DNA from: Nemopilema nomurai
Lineage: Eukaryota; Cnidaria; Scyphozoa; Rhizostomeae; Rhizostomatidae
Reading direction: 5' to 3'
Assembly: GCA_003864495.1 (NCBI GenBank)
Contig: ML133410.1
Coordinates: forward strand, 1,364,268-1,428,267
Length of the DNA stretch: 64,000 nucleotides
Shown: piece after piece, positions 1 to 12,210 of the stretch
Layout of the letters: every line of letters starts with the position of its first letter
How positions within the stretch are numbered: the first letter of the stretch is position 1
The notes under the pieces: generated by a model
The model's database searches: none
Seen by the model: only the letters and a program-made list of their open reading frames with translations
What the model was told of the DNA's origin: nothing
Translations under genes and position numbers: made by a program

Positions 1-1118
1 CCAGATTTAACAATGTAAATCTGTACCGGAATAGTCACTTAGAAACTCGTTCATTGTAATTATTCTGTATCATACTAATTAATCTGGATTTTTACATGCT
101 TTTTGTCGCATTTTATCGCTGCATTCTACCTTCAAGGCTGGAATTGAAGATTTAAAACAAAAACAGAGACCGCAAGTTTGAGTGGCTTTCTGCTGATAAG
201 CAGTGCATTTACGAAAAGTGTTTCAATAAAAGGAATCATACCCAATATGCTCACTGTCTCCAGTAAATTTCACATTCGCCGCTGCTCTCTGCTTATATTT
301 GTGTCACCTCCTACAAACTCACCATTCTTGCTTCTTTACTATCCTAGCAATACATTTAAAGATCCGTCAAGTTGAAAATTTGGAACCTACCAGTTAAAAA
401 CTACTTGCGTTTCTCGCTACGCCTGGGAATCGGAGTACGAAGTCATTTTCTTAATAATAACCTTAGGCTGTTAGCTATTCAATCCATCAGCTCTGTCTAC
501 CTGTAGCTTATCTCTCTGTCAACGTGTTGACAAAATGCCTATTTCACAGATGCAGCTTCTTACAAAACTATCCTCTGACAGTAGTGCAGGACCAAGCAAC
601 CATTTTATGTCTTTCTAAAGCGAGGCTATACCCTTTCTGACGTGAGAGGCTGCTTTCACGAGAACGAGGCAAGAGCCGCCGCAGACTCTCTTACGGCTGT
701 ATGGTGCCAGTTCTTGAAACTGGTCAAGCATAATTTGACTTGCTGGTATACCTTTGTTAATGAAGCCGGGGTGATATACCGACCAGCAAAGCATCGTCAA
801 TGAGCAGGTTTCAAATCAGCAAGATCACAGGTTGGGAACAAACAATGCTCTCTGTTGTGGTTTTTGACTCAGGCAAAGCGATACCTCTTCAAACCTCCCG
901 GTGGATGGTCTTATGTGAAACTTAAACGCCTTTTAGCACAGAGAATCCAGTTGCGATGAAAGAAATCGACCCATACGAATCGTAACGATGCATACGGCAT
1001 CGGTTACTCTATAAATCGTAGCTTGATTCGTCACTTTGTATCGCAGGTAGCTCCGTGTACAGTCGGTAAGGATTTGAGGGTTGGGATTTCTTGCTTGTTT
1101 ACGGCTGCGGCTGCCGTT
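1..1118. other. Upstream intergenic region
   Basis: No gene is recognised here. Short open frames exist on both strands (for example minus-strand 615-800, 61 codons), but none resembles a family I know or is bounded by convincing splice sites. The last few hundred bases before 1119 presumably hold the tetraspanin promoter and 5' leader; no TATA box stands out. A frame open upstream of 1119 begins at a TTG (1023) and is not a plausible eukaryotic start. Confidence 0.5.
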
Positions 1119-1946
1119 ATGGCGGAAAAAGCATATCAAGCTGATGTGGAGGACGACAGCAGACGGTCTCGCGTGGCAGATCTCATCACGACCATAGGCG
1201 AATGCGGTTTCAAGTGCATCAAGGTGACCTTCTTCTGCTTCAATTTGATTTTCTGGCTGGCGGGCATTGCCATTCTGGCCATCGGAATCTGGCTTCACGG
1301 CCAAAAGGACGAGGCGGCCAAAGACTACGCGCACCTCTCGGGCAATATCAACTTCGTCAACGGGCCTACGTTCTGCATCGCGGTCGGAGTGTTGACGATC
1401 CTCGTGTCATTTCTCGCCTGCTGCGGAGCGAAAACCGAGAATATGTGTATGCTCGGGTGCTACTCAGGCCTGCTGCTCGTCATTCTAATTATAGAAGTCG
1501 TATCCATCACTGTCACTTACGTCTATCGAGAGCGAATCGAGAATTCGCTGAAAAGGGACTTCCAAAAGACGCTAAACAAGTACGGCCATGAGGACTGGGC
1601 CAGACTTACTAAGTCAATCGATGAACTTCAGAAGGATTTCAATTGTTGCGGCAACAAAAAGTTTTCAGATTGGTTTGAAACCCCGTGGGCTGTTAACAAT
1701 ACGAACAGCGTACCGAGAAGTTGTTGCAGGAAGATCGAAGAGAAAGACTGCAATACGAACCTCAGTAAGGATTCGCGTAGAATCTACCGCCATGGATGCT
1801 ACAATCATGTCAAGAAATACTTATTAGAAAACTTGCATATTATAAGCGGCTTTGGAATCTGGATTGCCATGATTGAAATGCTTGGTATCGGATTCGCCAC
1901 TTGCTTGATGTGCCGATTGAAAAATAAATCTAACGAGTACGTGTGA
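1119..1946 (+). CDS. Tetraspanin, intronless
   Basis: A four-pass membrane organiser of the tetraspanin family, acting at the plasma or endosomal membrane. The 275-residue frame has the full family layout: a short cytosolic N-terminus, TM1 (about residues 29-53, ending IGIWL), a small loop, TM2 and TM3 (about 83-105 and 114-138), a large extracellular loop and TM4 (about 240-263). The loop holds the family's Cys-Cys-Gly motif (NCCG), a second Cys pair (PRSCC) and two more single cysteines (six in all). The ATG at 1119 has G at -3 and G at +4; the same frame opens further upstream only through a TTG. The gene has no intron, which is unusual for tetraspanins and may mean retroposition or intron loss. 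It converges with the P4HTM gene. Family certain; subfamily not assigned. Confidence 0.93.
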   Translation: MAEKAYQADVEDDSRRSRVADLITTIGECGFKCIKVTFFCFNLIFWLAGIAILAIGIWLHGQKDEAAKDYAHLSGNINFVNGPTFCIAVGVLTILVSFLACCGAKTENMCMLGCYSGLLLVILIIEVVSITVTYVYRERIENSLKRDFQKTLNKYGHEDWARLTKSIDELQKDFNCCGNKKFSDWFETPWAVNNTNSVPRSCCRKIEEKDCNTNLSKDSRRIYRHGCYNHVKKYLLENLHIISGFGIWIAMIEMLGIGFATCLMCRLKNKSNEYV

Positions 1947-2118
1947 AGATTTGATCGTAGGATCAAATTGGTCGAATTTCGCGGGCTGAAAGGTCGATGA
2001 ATCTACTGTGGCTGCAGATGTCATTTCATGAAGACGAGGCTAGATAAACGACTGAATGATTTAACATTTAAGTGATGCAGAATATGTTTCAATTAATGTT
2101 TTATAACAAGATTTTGTC

Positions 2119-2124
2119 AATAAA
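2119..2124 (+). terminator. Polyadenylation signal AATAAA of the tetraspanin
   Basis: Canonical AATAAA about 170 bases after the tetraspanin stop codon and before the 3' end of the convergent P4HTM gene. Confidence 0.6.
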
Positions 2125-2292
2125 ATTGATTCATCAGCATCTAAACTCGTCCGTGTAAGTTAGCTACAAAACAAGATCATACTCATTATAAAACCAGCAT
2201 TATTGTAAACGTCGATATGAGGAGTGGGTTAGGTTGTGTTTGCCGTTTTGTACAAATTAAGTCATACCAATGTTGTAAATAGTGAAGCCTGC

Positions 2293-5200
2293 TCATAGCT
2301 CATCATGTCCCAGCCTCTTTCTCAGCCACCCTAGCTCGAAGTCCTCGCTGCCGCTCTCTCCAATGATGTTGATCCAATTGTTTGCGATCCATTTCCCGCC
2401 TTCCTTCACCTCGCAGCCTCCGTGCACTGACAGTGGGTTCAGTTCCCCCAGCATACCTACAAAATGTTTTCTTATCACTGACACAGTAATAACTTACAAC
2501 TGCAGAGGGAGTTCGCAAAAGGTCGCCAAAATCGCCTTTGATTGTTGAGAAGTTTATTTGTCATTTTTACCAAATAAACTTTCACAATTATAGGAGCACT
2601 AAATCAGGCCTAATGATTGGCCTAAATGAAGGATGACTTATGTTTAATCAAACTTTATCAGGTTTGACAAAACGTTTTATCAAGCATAAACACCGTATTT
2701 TATTAAATGACACTATGAAATTAAAACGAATTCAAAATTATAGCTACTGACTTAGACTTTTTGTAAAAATCCTTCCATCTAGGCAATTAGTTGTATTAAA
2801 AACACAAACTTCATTTTGACCAGTTTTTTTTACATTTCCAACTATCTGGTCCAATCAGACCATTTCTCAGTGCCTTTCTTTTCTCGACAACAGTAACAAT
2901 GCTTTCCGTCTACTATATAATCTTAAAGTTCATAAAGCCAAATTTTAATGGAAACAGTGTTAATTTGGCTGGGGTGCTCGAAATCTTCGCTTGCTAGTGT
3001 TAGATTGCTTCATGACTTTGAATATGTTTATACAAGGGATGACATCACAACACACCCACTGGGAGCCAAAGTGTTTCGGGGGGGGGGGGGGCGTGCAATA
3101 AAAATGAATGAAGCCACTTATGCCTTTGTATAGAGCTCCCTCGAGAGCTTTACAATAGCCACGTGAAGTGTAGATTCGTGAATACCCAAGAGGATTCGGG
3201 GTGCATTAGTCGAACTCGAGCGGTACGTCTGCGGTTGAAGGCCCTCTCGTGTCTGCATAAGTTAGGCCAACAGGTGCGAGCCAGGACCAGAAGAAATTCT
3301 CTCCTTATGCTACTGTTTTTGCGGTAAGATTCTACAACACAACAGTTCTACTGTATATTTAATCAATCATTAACCGCTTAAAATATTTGCTGACCGCTAA
3401 TATTGATTATTACTGAAAGCATCGTTGTGTTTCACCGACAATTTCCGATAAAATGACTTCGCTTTTGTGAAATATTTGTTTAACAGTTTATTTATGGATA
3501 AATAGGCGGTAAATTGAGGCTAGCGACTCTTATAACCGTAAAAAGTGTATTTAATCTGGCACGAATTCGGAAACTTTTGCAGCGGTTGCACGTTGATCGT
3601 TTGCGGGCTCAAAAAGTTTCCGGCCATTCATTAATAGCTCGAATGCGTTTATCTTGGCCTATGCAACATCGCCCAATGTTTGTGGCTTTCTTGATAACTG
3701 TTGACCTGGTTTTGCGTTCGTTGACACCCAAGACTTCATTATGAATTAACAAAGGGTAAACAATTAATTAATTGAATTACAAAAAATTCGACGTTTTTGC
3801 AGAATGACCTTTCTTGAAGGGGCAACTTATCAGCAAAGGCTAGATGTGCTCCTGGGAAGAGATGTTTCAAGATTATCGGATAAAATTAAATAAAGCAAAC
3901 GAACCTGTTTTTGAATCAACATCATGATTGTACCACATGAGTGCCATTCCCTGCCTCGGTTTGATAACGAGATTTCCTTTGTCGCAATTGCTGACGACGT
4001 TGCATTTTTCGACGGCTTCGAGAGCCCAGTCCTATCGAATAATCAGCGAAGAGATGAAAGAGTTTTCTTGTCTGGCCTTTTAGTAGAAGATGTTTATTGA
4101 AAGGGATTTGTTGCAATGCATTCTTCATTCAGTCACTGGAAGATACCCAATACTGTCACTAGTTGTAATACTGAATTCTTAGGAGCTAAGAGTGGGAAAG
4201 GCTTAAAAGTCGTCTGTATGGTACAAACCTCATCCGAATAGGTAGCGTTGTCCGCAATCTGGAAAACCAGCTCCCCACCTTCTGTGACATTGCTCAGGAA
4301 AAACATGACCGTTATGTACCTAGAAACACAGAACCGTAAGATTAATGGCTTATTGTTTACTTTTCACATGGAGAATCGACAGCAATGCAAAAACAGGATT
4401 CGAAGACGGTGTTTTATGGTAGATACCTGCAGAGACGACACTTTCCCTCTCTTTGGTTTTCGTATGTACAACAGGGTCGCTCATCCACCTCATCAGAATC
4501 TTGGTGGCAGTGGAAATGCCCCTCCCCATTGTACGAAACTATCTAGAAAGTGAAGATTTTTTGCAAATATATGTAAGATGCACACCACAATAAGAGGGCG
4601 AGGATGGCCGATCATCATAAATGGAGAAATGATTGAAGGATCGACTACCTGCATTGGCTCACTCATTTCGATGATTTCGTGGGGGATCAAGGTCAGCCTG
4701 GACAGCCTAAAAACAACGAACCGGTAGAACACGATCATTCAAAGTAGAACACGATCATTCAAGGCAGGCACAGTCAATAACAGTAGAACACGATCACTCT
4801 TGGTAGAGCACGATCATTCAAAGTAGAACACGATCATTCAAGGCAGGCACAGTCATTAACAGTAGAACACGATCACTCTTGGTAGAACACGATCATTCAA
4901 AGTAGAACACGATCATTCAAGGCAAGCACAGTCATTAACAGTAGAACACGATCACTCTTGGTAGAACACGATCATTCAAAGTAGAGCACGATCATTAAAA
5001 CAAAGTAGAACACGATGACTTGGACTGAACACGGTCGTTAGATGCATTTTAAGTAGGAAATAACTGCTTGCTATACATTTGTACTCATCCTATCTAAACT
5101 TTTAAACAAAAGAAGTATGGTTGGTAATCATCCTGCCAATGAAGTGTAGTATGCATGGAGATTGTGACTCGGATAAAATCACCCCAACGTTGTTCTTGTT

Positions 5201-7689
5201 GTAAATGTTATTCTAAGTATCCTTAAAGTGTTCAAGGAGACCTCCATCTCCAAATACGTCTGTAAATATGTTGAAATATAATTTTGAAGAAATTTGGCGA
5301 AGGGGCACCTCTCGTGAAAGCTCTCCAGAAGTTCGTTGTAAGCACCGTAATGCCAGAGCCAGGTTTGGTTGCTGTTCCTACTTTGAATCAAAGGGTTTTC
5401 CTGGCCAAGTTTGTACAAGTAAACTTTCATGTCTCCCAAAGGAAGCTGCAGAAATTCCGCAAGATCAATCACACCTTGAAAATGATAAATAATGATTCAA
5501 ATAACCTGACTGTTGGGGGATGAACACGTATAACCGATTTGCGTGGAAAAGGGAGTGCACGCGTGGATTTCATGCTAGAAATTGGAAGTAGAATTAGTCG
5601 AAGGAAGGCTCACCATCGTGATTTTTATCGAGCTTCAAGTTTCGAAACCTGCAACAAACAAACAAATTGATCAGAGATGGGAATTTTTGCAATTGAGTTG
5701 GAATTTCGAAATTTCACAGGCTAGTCTTTTTAAAGTAGTACAAGAAAATTGAAGATTAACGTACATTATTGATACGTCCTTTGCGGAAAGGTACAGGTCA
5801 CCCTTGCCCTTGATATACGTGAACTGAAAGATAAATGCTTTGCTTTATAAAAGAAAGAATGGTGTTACAATTGATGAAATCTGTTAAACTACTTGCAGCG
5901 AGGCTAGATCATAATGGAATCGCTATTTGAAAAGAGGCTGCATCGTGTATTACCTCGACTGGAGTCAGATATCCGTCCTTGTCAACATCCCATTGATGAA
6001 AAAGCTCTTCTGTTGCTGTGTCAGGAATGGTGAACCCGGTGGGGTGCAAGGGGCTCCTCTGCAACCCATTGTTCTTTGCCATCATTATCAAATACTCGCA
6101 TTCTTCAGGCGAAAAATACGCAGGAACCTCTACAAATGATAGAAAATGAGGTTGAAGTACATTCTCGTCATGTACCTCTTATGTGACGTAGAGATGTTTT
6201 CTCTTCTTTTCTGAACTCATAGACCTCAAGCTGCTCATAGAGCTTCCCTGACAGGATTCTTTGGTCACGAATAAGGCAGAGCTCGGCTATGGAATTACTG
6301 CTTTCACCTCAGTTTAGGGGCTGTCATCTCTTCCGAGCCTGTTCTATCCATAGGAAATAGAAAAGCAAATGCTGGAAATAATCAAGCATTATTTGCATTG
6401 CAGGCGAGACCAAACAGACAAGCACTGCAGTCGACCCCAATTCGTACACGTACGTAGTTTTGTAACAAGTGCCTTCGCTGATTCACTAAGTTTTGTCCTC
6501 AGCTCCGTATTGATCGAATAGCGATCTTTAAAGCAAGATTATCAACTTGGCCACGCTTGAAAAAAGAGGTACCTTTTTGTATATCGTTAGTCTGTCTTTT
6601 CGAAGTGAGTCGTAAAACAAAGGAATCTTGGGGAGGAAGACCTATGTTGGGACGGGGAAAGGGTGAATTTCCTCACCAAATATTGTAGGGTTCAAACTTC
6701 TGGTTATGATGGTGTCCTTTCTCCCAATTGAAGGAACAAGCTCGATATGATTGAAGTAGCCCACCTGTGGAAATAAAGAAACACATGTTTATTCTGTATT
6801 GCGTTCATTTACTATGCATGTACGCTAAAGTTCTGCGCGTGGCACGTTAAACTGGGATACGCTTATTACAAGCAGGCGACTTTTTGTGGATTTTGTTTTG
6901 CTTCATCTATGTTCCACACGATTCCCGGTTTTTGCCGAAATCAATAAGAAAAAATTCTGAAACAATAATTCGTTCTAAGCTTGAAGACTCTCCTTTCATG
7001 ATTTTTATGGAATTTCTTTTTAGCACAATGCCTTCAGAGGCTTTTTGTGAAATTTTGTAGAAGCTCAATGCTTCGAATTTTCTATTCATTTGCTGCGACA
7101 ATTATCATAAAATGACAATTTTTATTGTTGATCATGCATGAGGGGCACTGCACATTAAAACCTGGACAAGTAATAATAAATTATGGTTGCCTTTTTGTCA
7201 CTTTTGTATTAGCATGCTCCCGGGCCAAATGCTGGACCTAACTGATTTCGTGTGGTTTATGTTGCTAAGATTCAGCCATTTTAGCAGAAAAATCGATAGA
7301 AGGTAGTTGAAGTATGGCGAAAATGATGCGCCGAGGAAGGAGAAATCGATTAGTAGATCGAACATGTGATTGCTTGTTAACGGAGAGATTATCAAATGTA
7401 AAAGAATTGCATTAACGGGGCGCTCATAAAATAGCCAATCAACGATAATCTACAGGGAAGCATTGGGGCATTTCTTGTTGAAGTATAGGCAGAGCATAGG
7501 CCGTTATATAAGCCGTTATATATGTTGATAAATCTAGAAGCTGAAGTCAACATCTTGATTGGAACGAACCTGAACTCCTTCTCTTTTCGGCAGCCGAAAG
7601 TTTGCCAACTTTTGCGAGCCACTGCAAAACGAAATTAAACAACTCCACACCAGAATCACTGCAATAAAAATTTCCTTTATCACTTCCAT
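2293..7689 (-). CDS. P4HTM: P4HTM-type prolyl 4-hydroxylase with EF hands and C-terminal HDEL
   Basis: A 2-oxoglutarate/Fe(II) prolyl hydroxylase of the transmembrane P4H family (the human enzyme is ER-resident and linked to HIF-alpha control). Exons in coding order: 7570-7689, 6677-6764, 5954-6129, 5765-5823, 5614-5648, 5309-5474, 4649-4706, 4427-4542, 4229-4319, 3905-4031, 2293-2456. Every junction keeps phase; total 1200 nt, 399 residues. Residues 6-22 form a hydrophobic signal or anchor segment. Two canonical EF-hand loops lie at 117-128 ([12 protein letters not shown]) and 155-166. Catalytic residues are present: H247 and D249 (HxD motif), H357, and 2-oxoglutarate-binding K367 in the HGGC...[10 protein letters not shown] block shared with human P4HTM. 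The protein ends in HDEL, an ER retrieval signal. The start ATG has A at -3 and G at +4. About 100 residues shorter than human, mostly at the N-terminus. Confidence 0.92.
3078..3091 (+). repeat. Poly-G run (14 G) in last P4HTM intron
   Basis: Fourteen consecutive G on the plus strand inside the 1.45-kb intron between the last two P4HTM exons (C run in the transcript). Confidence 0.9.
4724..5020. repeat. Minisatellite, 79-bp higher-order unit, in a P4HTM intron
   Basis: A tandem array whose basic 20-bp element reads GTAGAACACGATCATTCAAA. Variants of it plus a GGCAGGCACAGTCATTAACA spacer form a 79-bp higher-order unit: equivalent points recur at 4741, 4820, 4899 and 4978. The array fills the intron side of the 3' splice site of the exon 4649-4706 and ends about 17 bases from that exon, where a branch point would normally sit. 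Confidence 0.92.
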
Positions 7690-10488
7690 ACTTGAACAGA
7701 ACTATGTTTTCTCCTTAGCGCAAAGCTACCTGGGAGAAAATACAATGTTAATCTACGGTTGCTGTTGATCTTTGATGCAACCTGCTGATCTTGTCAAACA
7801 TTTTAGATTTTTCCCCTCTTCTGCATGTACTTTCTTCGGATCTTTGACTGCCACCACCAAATTGAGGCCTGCTTGAACTCCAATGCTGTAGGCCACATAA
7901 TGCAATGCGGTGTTGTCATAACTACAAGGGCGAATCGAAATGTCTCTACAACTACAGAGTTTGAAAAAATTACATAATGATTTGCATGTAGTAATTACAT
8001 AATTAATTACAAACAAAGATTTATAAATAATATTCATTCTTATTATTTGAATATACAGTGGAGTCATAGTATTTAAAGAACATGGCAATTGTTTTATCAT
8101 CGGGATGCCAAATTGCTGCGCTAACTTGGGGATATCCTCTTGTCTCTCTTGTTTTGTCTCTTTTGGTGGCACACAACTACAAACTTTGCATTGTGAAAAT
8201 TCAGCTCACCCTCGTTTCATGGGAGGGGGGCTGTCGTTTTCTAAGATCCAATTACTAATCTATGCAAGTGTTTGTTAAATTACTCCCTTTGGTACCACGA
8301 TAAGGTAGTGGTGTTTCAAAGCCTGTTCTGCACGCTTGGAACCACTGGGTGCAAGCATGGCTGTTTTTATAATTGTCTGATATAATTTCCTGGCGAAGAT
8401 ATTGCTACAAGGCTAATGGTTCAATTTGAATGCTGGCAATTTTGGAAGCAGTTTCTGATCTCTACGCTGACATGTTTGTAGCTGAGCAAGTAGGCCTGCG
8501 AGTTACCATGAATCTTCTGGTACCATTTGCGACACCACGATCAACACATATCCGACCCTCTTCATGCCTTGGTTCGTCCTTTAGAGGTGCTTGTCTACAC
8601 AGATTACCACAAGTGGTCCTTTGAACGTGCATGCGTGGGCTCCCATTCTGGTCAACAACTGGTCATCATCTGGTTAGCATCTGGTTATCATGCGGTGCAT
8701 TCTTGATTAGAAGACTCATTGAAATGCTCTTAGTGCCATATGGTGCGCATAAGCCATAAAGAATAGTGGAAGAATGACATTTATTCATAGGATGACACTT
8801 GGTTTAATAATTCTTTTCTGTAAAGGGTGCATTCAGACCGCGAGAACGTTCGGTCGGTAAAAGTGCATTCGGGATGCCGAGCTGAATCCGGACCGCGAGA
8901 AGTGTCAATAGGACTCGAAAGCCGCTTTGGCTGAGCTAAAGCTCCTAATTTTTGCTGGGCCTTTAACTAAATCATTGCGGGGAAAATAGCTTTTTTAGTC
9001 TTGTAACAACAAAAGATTTAATTGGATTGAGCAATAAAATTCTTTATTTCTGTTATTACTTTAGGAAATCTTGCCTGCATACTTTCTCATTTTATGTTAG
9101 TACTGTTAGTACTGTTAGAACGGCTCTTTCTCTCTTTTTTTCACAGTTTTTGAATGTCGTGAGCTTGATCATAAGCGCACATAAGTAAAAAGGAAATAAT
9201 GTTAAGATTGAATTGAAATCATAGTTTGAGCATCTATTGTTTATGTTTGACAAACATAGCAATAGAGAACTTCTCTTGATGTCTAGACATAAAATAGACC
9301 TATTTGACAGAGGCTTTTTCTAACGAATTGCTTAAAATGACAGGGAATTGCATAAAATAGAGCCATGCGGAACACAATTTTCTTTCTGGTAATGAAATAC
9401 CGTTAAGATTACATTAAAATAGCTTCACCCCTGGCTATTACTTGCAACACCTTTTCAGGTTAAATTTCCAATTCCGTTATCATTTACTTATGTTATAACC
9501 TGATTGTATATGAGAAAGCCTTTTGAGAGATCTTACTATATTATTGTGTGACTAGAAGCACTGTGACTGGAAGCTTGGGTGTTAAACCACTGTCTATGCT
9601 TTTTCAGTGAGAGCAATTAAGCTTTACGTTGCGCGTTTACCAGAAAGTACACTAATCACACCGTTCTTTGAGTTAATCAACAGATGAATCATAATTGATT
9701 TAAGATAGACCTAATGACAAACACTTTCCATCTTTTTTCCTACCTTTTTCTGGCAGACCTGGTTCCTAGGGGTGCAAGTCAATTACACTTTGTGCTAGAG
9801 GCGAAGCAGATGACATGCTTGGTTGCATCGGGAAATTAGCAAAGCCTGCAGGGCAAATGTAGTCGAGATGCCGTTGTTGTTTGAAGGTATCAAAGTCTGG
9901 TGCAAGCAACCCATACCCACCCTAGTTATCTCGTGCAAGCGAACCTAATTCTTCACATTGAAGAGACGAACGCAATTTACAAAGAGAAAAATGTACTTAT
10001 GTACGATGGGGTTGAATAGAACAGGCATGCTGGTAGGTTGCGTTTGTAGATATATCATAGTCGGCCCCGAGGTCCTTGTGATCTCAGATGCTACCTGAAA
10101 TGGAGTAAAAAGACACATTTTCGTTCATTTATAAAATTTGCCAATGGTTTACGCCTGGGAATGCCAGAGTTTATAAAACGGAGAATCCTTCTTATCGTCG
10201 AATACCAGTGCAGTTTATCATTTCTTATTGTCTAGAGACGGTACGCTACCCAGCCATGTGTGGTTTGCTTATGTACAAGCCAAGAAAGGCCTTGGCGTGG
10301 TCAGTGAAGCGTGGCGGGCATCAATGAAGTTCGCTGCCCATGTCAAGTTTCGATTGAGGAGAGCACCGATGATGTTAGTTGTGGGCAATTCCATAAGCAA
10401 CGGTGAACAATGGTCGGGCAGCCAAGCGCTTTTCATTCATCCCTGCTATTCATATGCATGTTTATGTGGAGTCAAATGATCAGCAAAG
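7690..10488. other. Intergenic region between P4HTM and otopetrin A
   Basis: Divergent upstream region shared by P4HTM (minus) and the first otopetrin (plus). It holds a 139-codon minus-strand frame (7753-8172) with no recognisable domain, an 11-bp imperfect triplication near 8658-8691, and exon-like frames on the minus strand around 9760-10095 that I could not join. An open plus-strand frame from 10228 has no ATG near its beginning and is closed by an in-frame TGA just before the otopetrin ATG, so it is more likely leader sequence than gene. Confidence 0.4.
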
Positions 10489-12210
10489 ATGCCTAAAGAC
10501 AAACTTATAACTATTGATAAGCTGAAAGCTTCGCTGAAGGAGAAGCAAGCACCTCGGCAGAATCGGAAATGCGACAAAATGCAGAACGGATTTTCGATGT
10601 TCCTTGTTTACTTGCTGGAGCCGATTCTGCCGGGAGATGGCAACAAGACGGACGGGAAGATCGCAAGCGTCGTGTACTTAATCTGCCTCACCACTGCTGG
10701 GATAGTGATGAATGTTGCCAGTTGGCTGCACCGCGATAGCTCGGTGACTGGGGTAACGCGCGACCACATCGACGGCTTCCTCATGACTTGCATTTGTCCT
10801 GCTCTCATCTGGATACTGTACATATTTTGCAAGCAGAACGACAGGAAGACCGTCGACTTCATCAGCCCCATGCCTCGTTCACATCGGCCCCTTATGACTG
10901 GAGCTTACGTCTTCGGAGCTGGGAGCTGCGCAGTCGATGTGCTTCATATTGCCTTTTATTTGCAGTGCTCAGAGAGTCTTTCAGGCATGGCGTTCTCTGT
11001 GTTCAAAGCAGTCTTCATCATCGCGCAAATCCTCTTCCTGCGCAAGTTCTCTGACGCCACTCTCCACAAGTCACAGAACATCAGGCTGGTGCTGTTCCAT
11101 ATCCTTGGCACCAATGTTTGCCTCTGGTTTCGCGCGTTGTTCAGCCACGTTCACCTGATCAGCAAATCCAACCTCGAATTCAGTGCAAGCAACCAAACAG
11201 TGGCCTGCGAGAGCCAAAAGACACCGATGTCGCAAATATGGTACGCATCAGAGCCCTACCTTTACCCTTTCACCATGGAGTACTCCCTCATTGCCGGGGG
11301 GATTCTGTACATGATGTGGAGTGGCTTGAGGGACCTCAATCCGGATCCCCAAGATATATACATATATGATGAAATATCAGAATGGAACACGAGTGAGGCT
11401 GGTGATTTTAAGGACGACAGTAGTGGCTACATAGGGAGTAGCACCCCATCGACCACATGGTCTCGCTCCCAAAGTCACACCTCGCTCTCAACGGCATCTG
11501 TTTGCAAATCCTGTCAAGAGACTAGAGAGGCCATCCGAGACTCATACACCTCGAGTTCGGACCCCGGCTTTCTGTTCGGCGTTCTTCTCTCAGCCTTTCT
11601 GCTGTTTGCCATCGCACTACTGATGCTGGACCACGGCTCCGAGCATGCGCTGCGCTTCTACTACGTGTACCAAATAATGCTGCATTCTGTCATGGTGACC
11701 GCTCTCTGGGCCTTTCTCAAGGCACTGCATACCCAGGTTTCCACGTGGTACTCCTACGACTCGGACGACACACTTCTGATCGTTTCATTCACGGGCGTGT
11801 TCTTGTACGCTGGCCTCGGTCTGACATCCGCCGTGGCCGAAATGAAGGCTATGCCGTCCCTGTCGAGCTACGTCGGGGCCAAGTCTGTTCTTGTGCTCTT
11901 CGAATCGATGCTACAAGTGACTGGAATAATCAAAGCATTGAGGTTCAAGCCGAATGTGACTGGCGCATACTCAGACATTATCAGGCAGTGCGCGCTTTTT
12001 CTACTGACAACAAACATTGCGCTGTGGGCACAGGACTCGTTCTTCGAAATGCGAAGTAGCATCACCACACCAGTGCAAAACAAACAGTTCGGAAGCACTA
12101 GCTGGAGGGCCATCACCGTGTTCGCCTATCCGCTGTGCATATTCTTCAGGTTCCATTCAGCGGCATGCTTGTTCGAAGTTTGGTCAAATTTCAAACAATG
12201 CTGTTCATAA
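10489..12210 (+). CDS. OTOP: Otopetrin proton channel A, intronless
   Basis: Otopetrins are proton-selective channels of the plasma membrane with 12 transmembrane helices in two homologous halves. The 573-residue product shows six helices at about 57-80, 94-114, 135-158, 168-186, 199-219 and 258-280, a hydrophilic serine-rich cytosolic linker (281-355), then six more (358-380, 391-412, 427-450, 461-484, 496-516, 541-564). Family signatures are present: HILGTN with a following W (204-213), YPFTMEYSLI (259-268) with Glu264, and FRFHS (553-557) with His556. The ATG has A at -3 and follows an in-frame TGA. Length matches vertebrate OTOPs, but those genes are multi-exon while this frame is uninterrupted. 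Orthology to a particular vertebrate OTOP cannot be decided by eye. Confidence 0.93.
   Translation: MPKDKLITIDKLKASLKEKQAPRQNRKCDKMQNGFSMFLVYLLEPILPGDGNKTDGKIASVVYLICLTTAGIVMNVASWLHRDSSVTGVTRDHIDGFLMTCICPALIWILYIFCKQNDRKTVDFISPMPRSHRPLMTGAYVFGAGSCAVDVLHIAFYLQCSESLSGMAFSVFKAVFIIAQILFLRKFSDATLHKSQNIRLVLFHILGTNVCLWFRALFSHVHLISKSNLEFSASNQTVACESQKTPMSQIWYASEPYLYPFTMEYSLIAGGILYMMWSGLRDLNPDPQDIYIYDEISEWNTSEAGDFKDDSSGYIGSSTPSTTWSRSQSHTSLSTASVCKSCQETREAIRDSYTSSSDPGFLFGVLLSAFLLFAIALLMLDHGSEHALRFYYVYQIMLHSVMVTALWAFLKALHTQVSTWYSYDSDDTLLIVSFTGVFLYAGLGLTSAVAEMKAMPSLSSYVGAKSVLVLFESMLQVTGIIKALRFKPNVTGAYSDIIRQCALFLLTTNIALWAQDSFFEMRSSITTPVQNKQFGSTSWRAITVFAYPLCIFFRFHSAACLFEVWSNFKQCCS

Noticed and set aside
1023..1118. 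In-frame extension upstream of the tetraspanin ATG
   Set aside because: It begins with TTG, not ATG, and the added residues do not fit the family N-terminus.
7753..8172. 139-codon minus-strand open frame
   Set aside because: No recognisable domain or splice context; low-complexity AT-rich middle; probably chance or an old mobile-element fragment.
9760..10095. Two exon-like minus-strand segments with open frames, the second ending at a stop
   Set aside because: The donor and acceptor phases do not agree and no upstream exons or family match were found.
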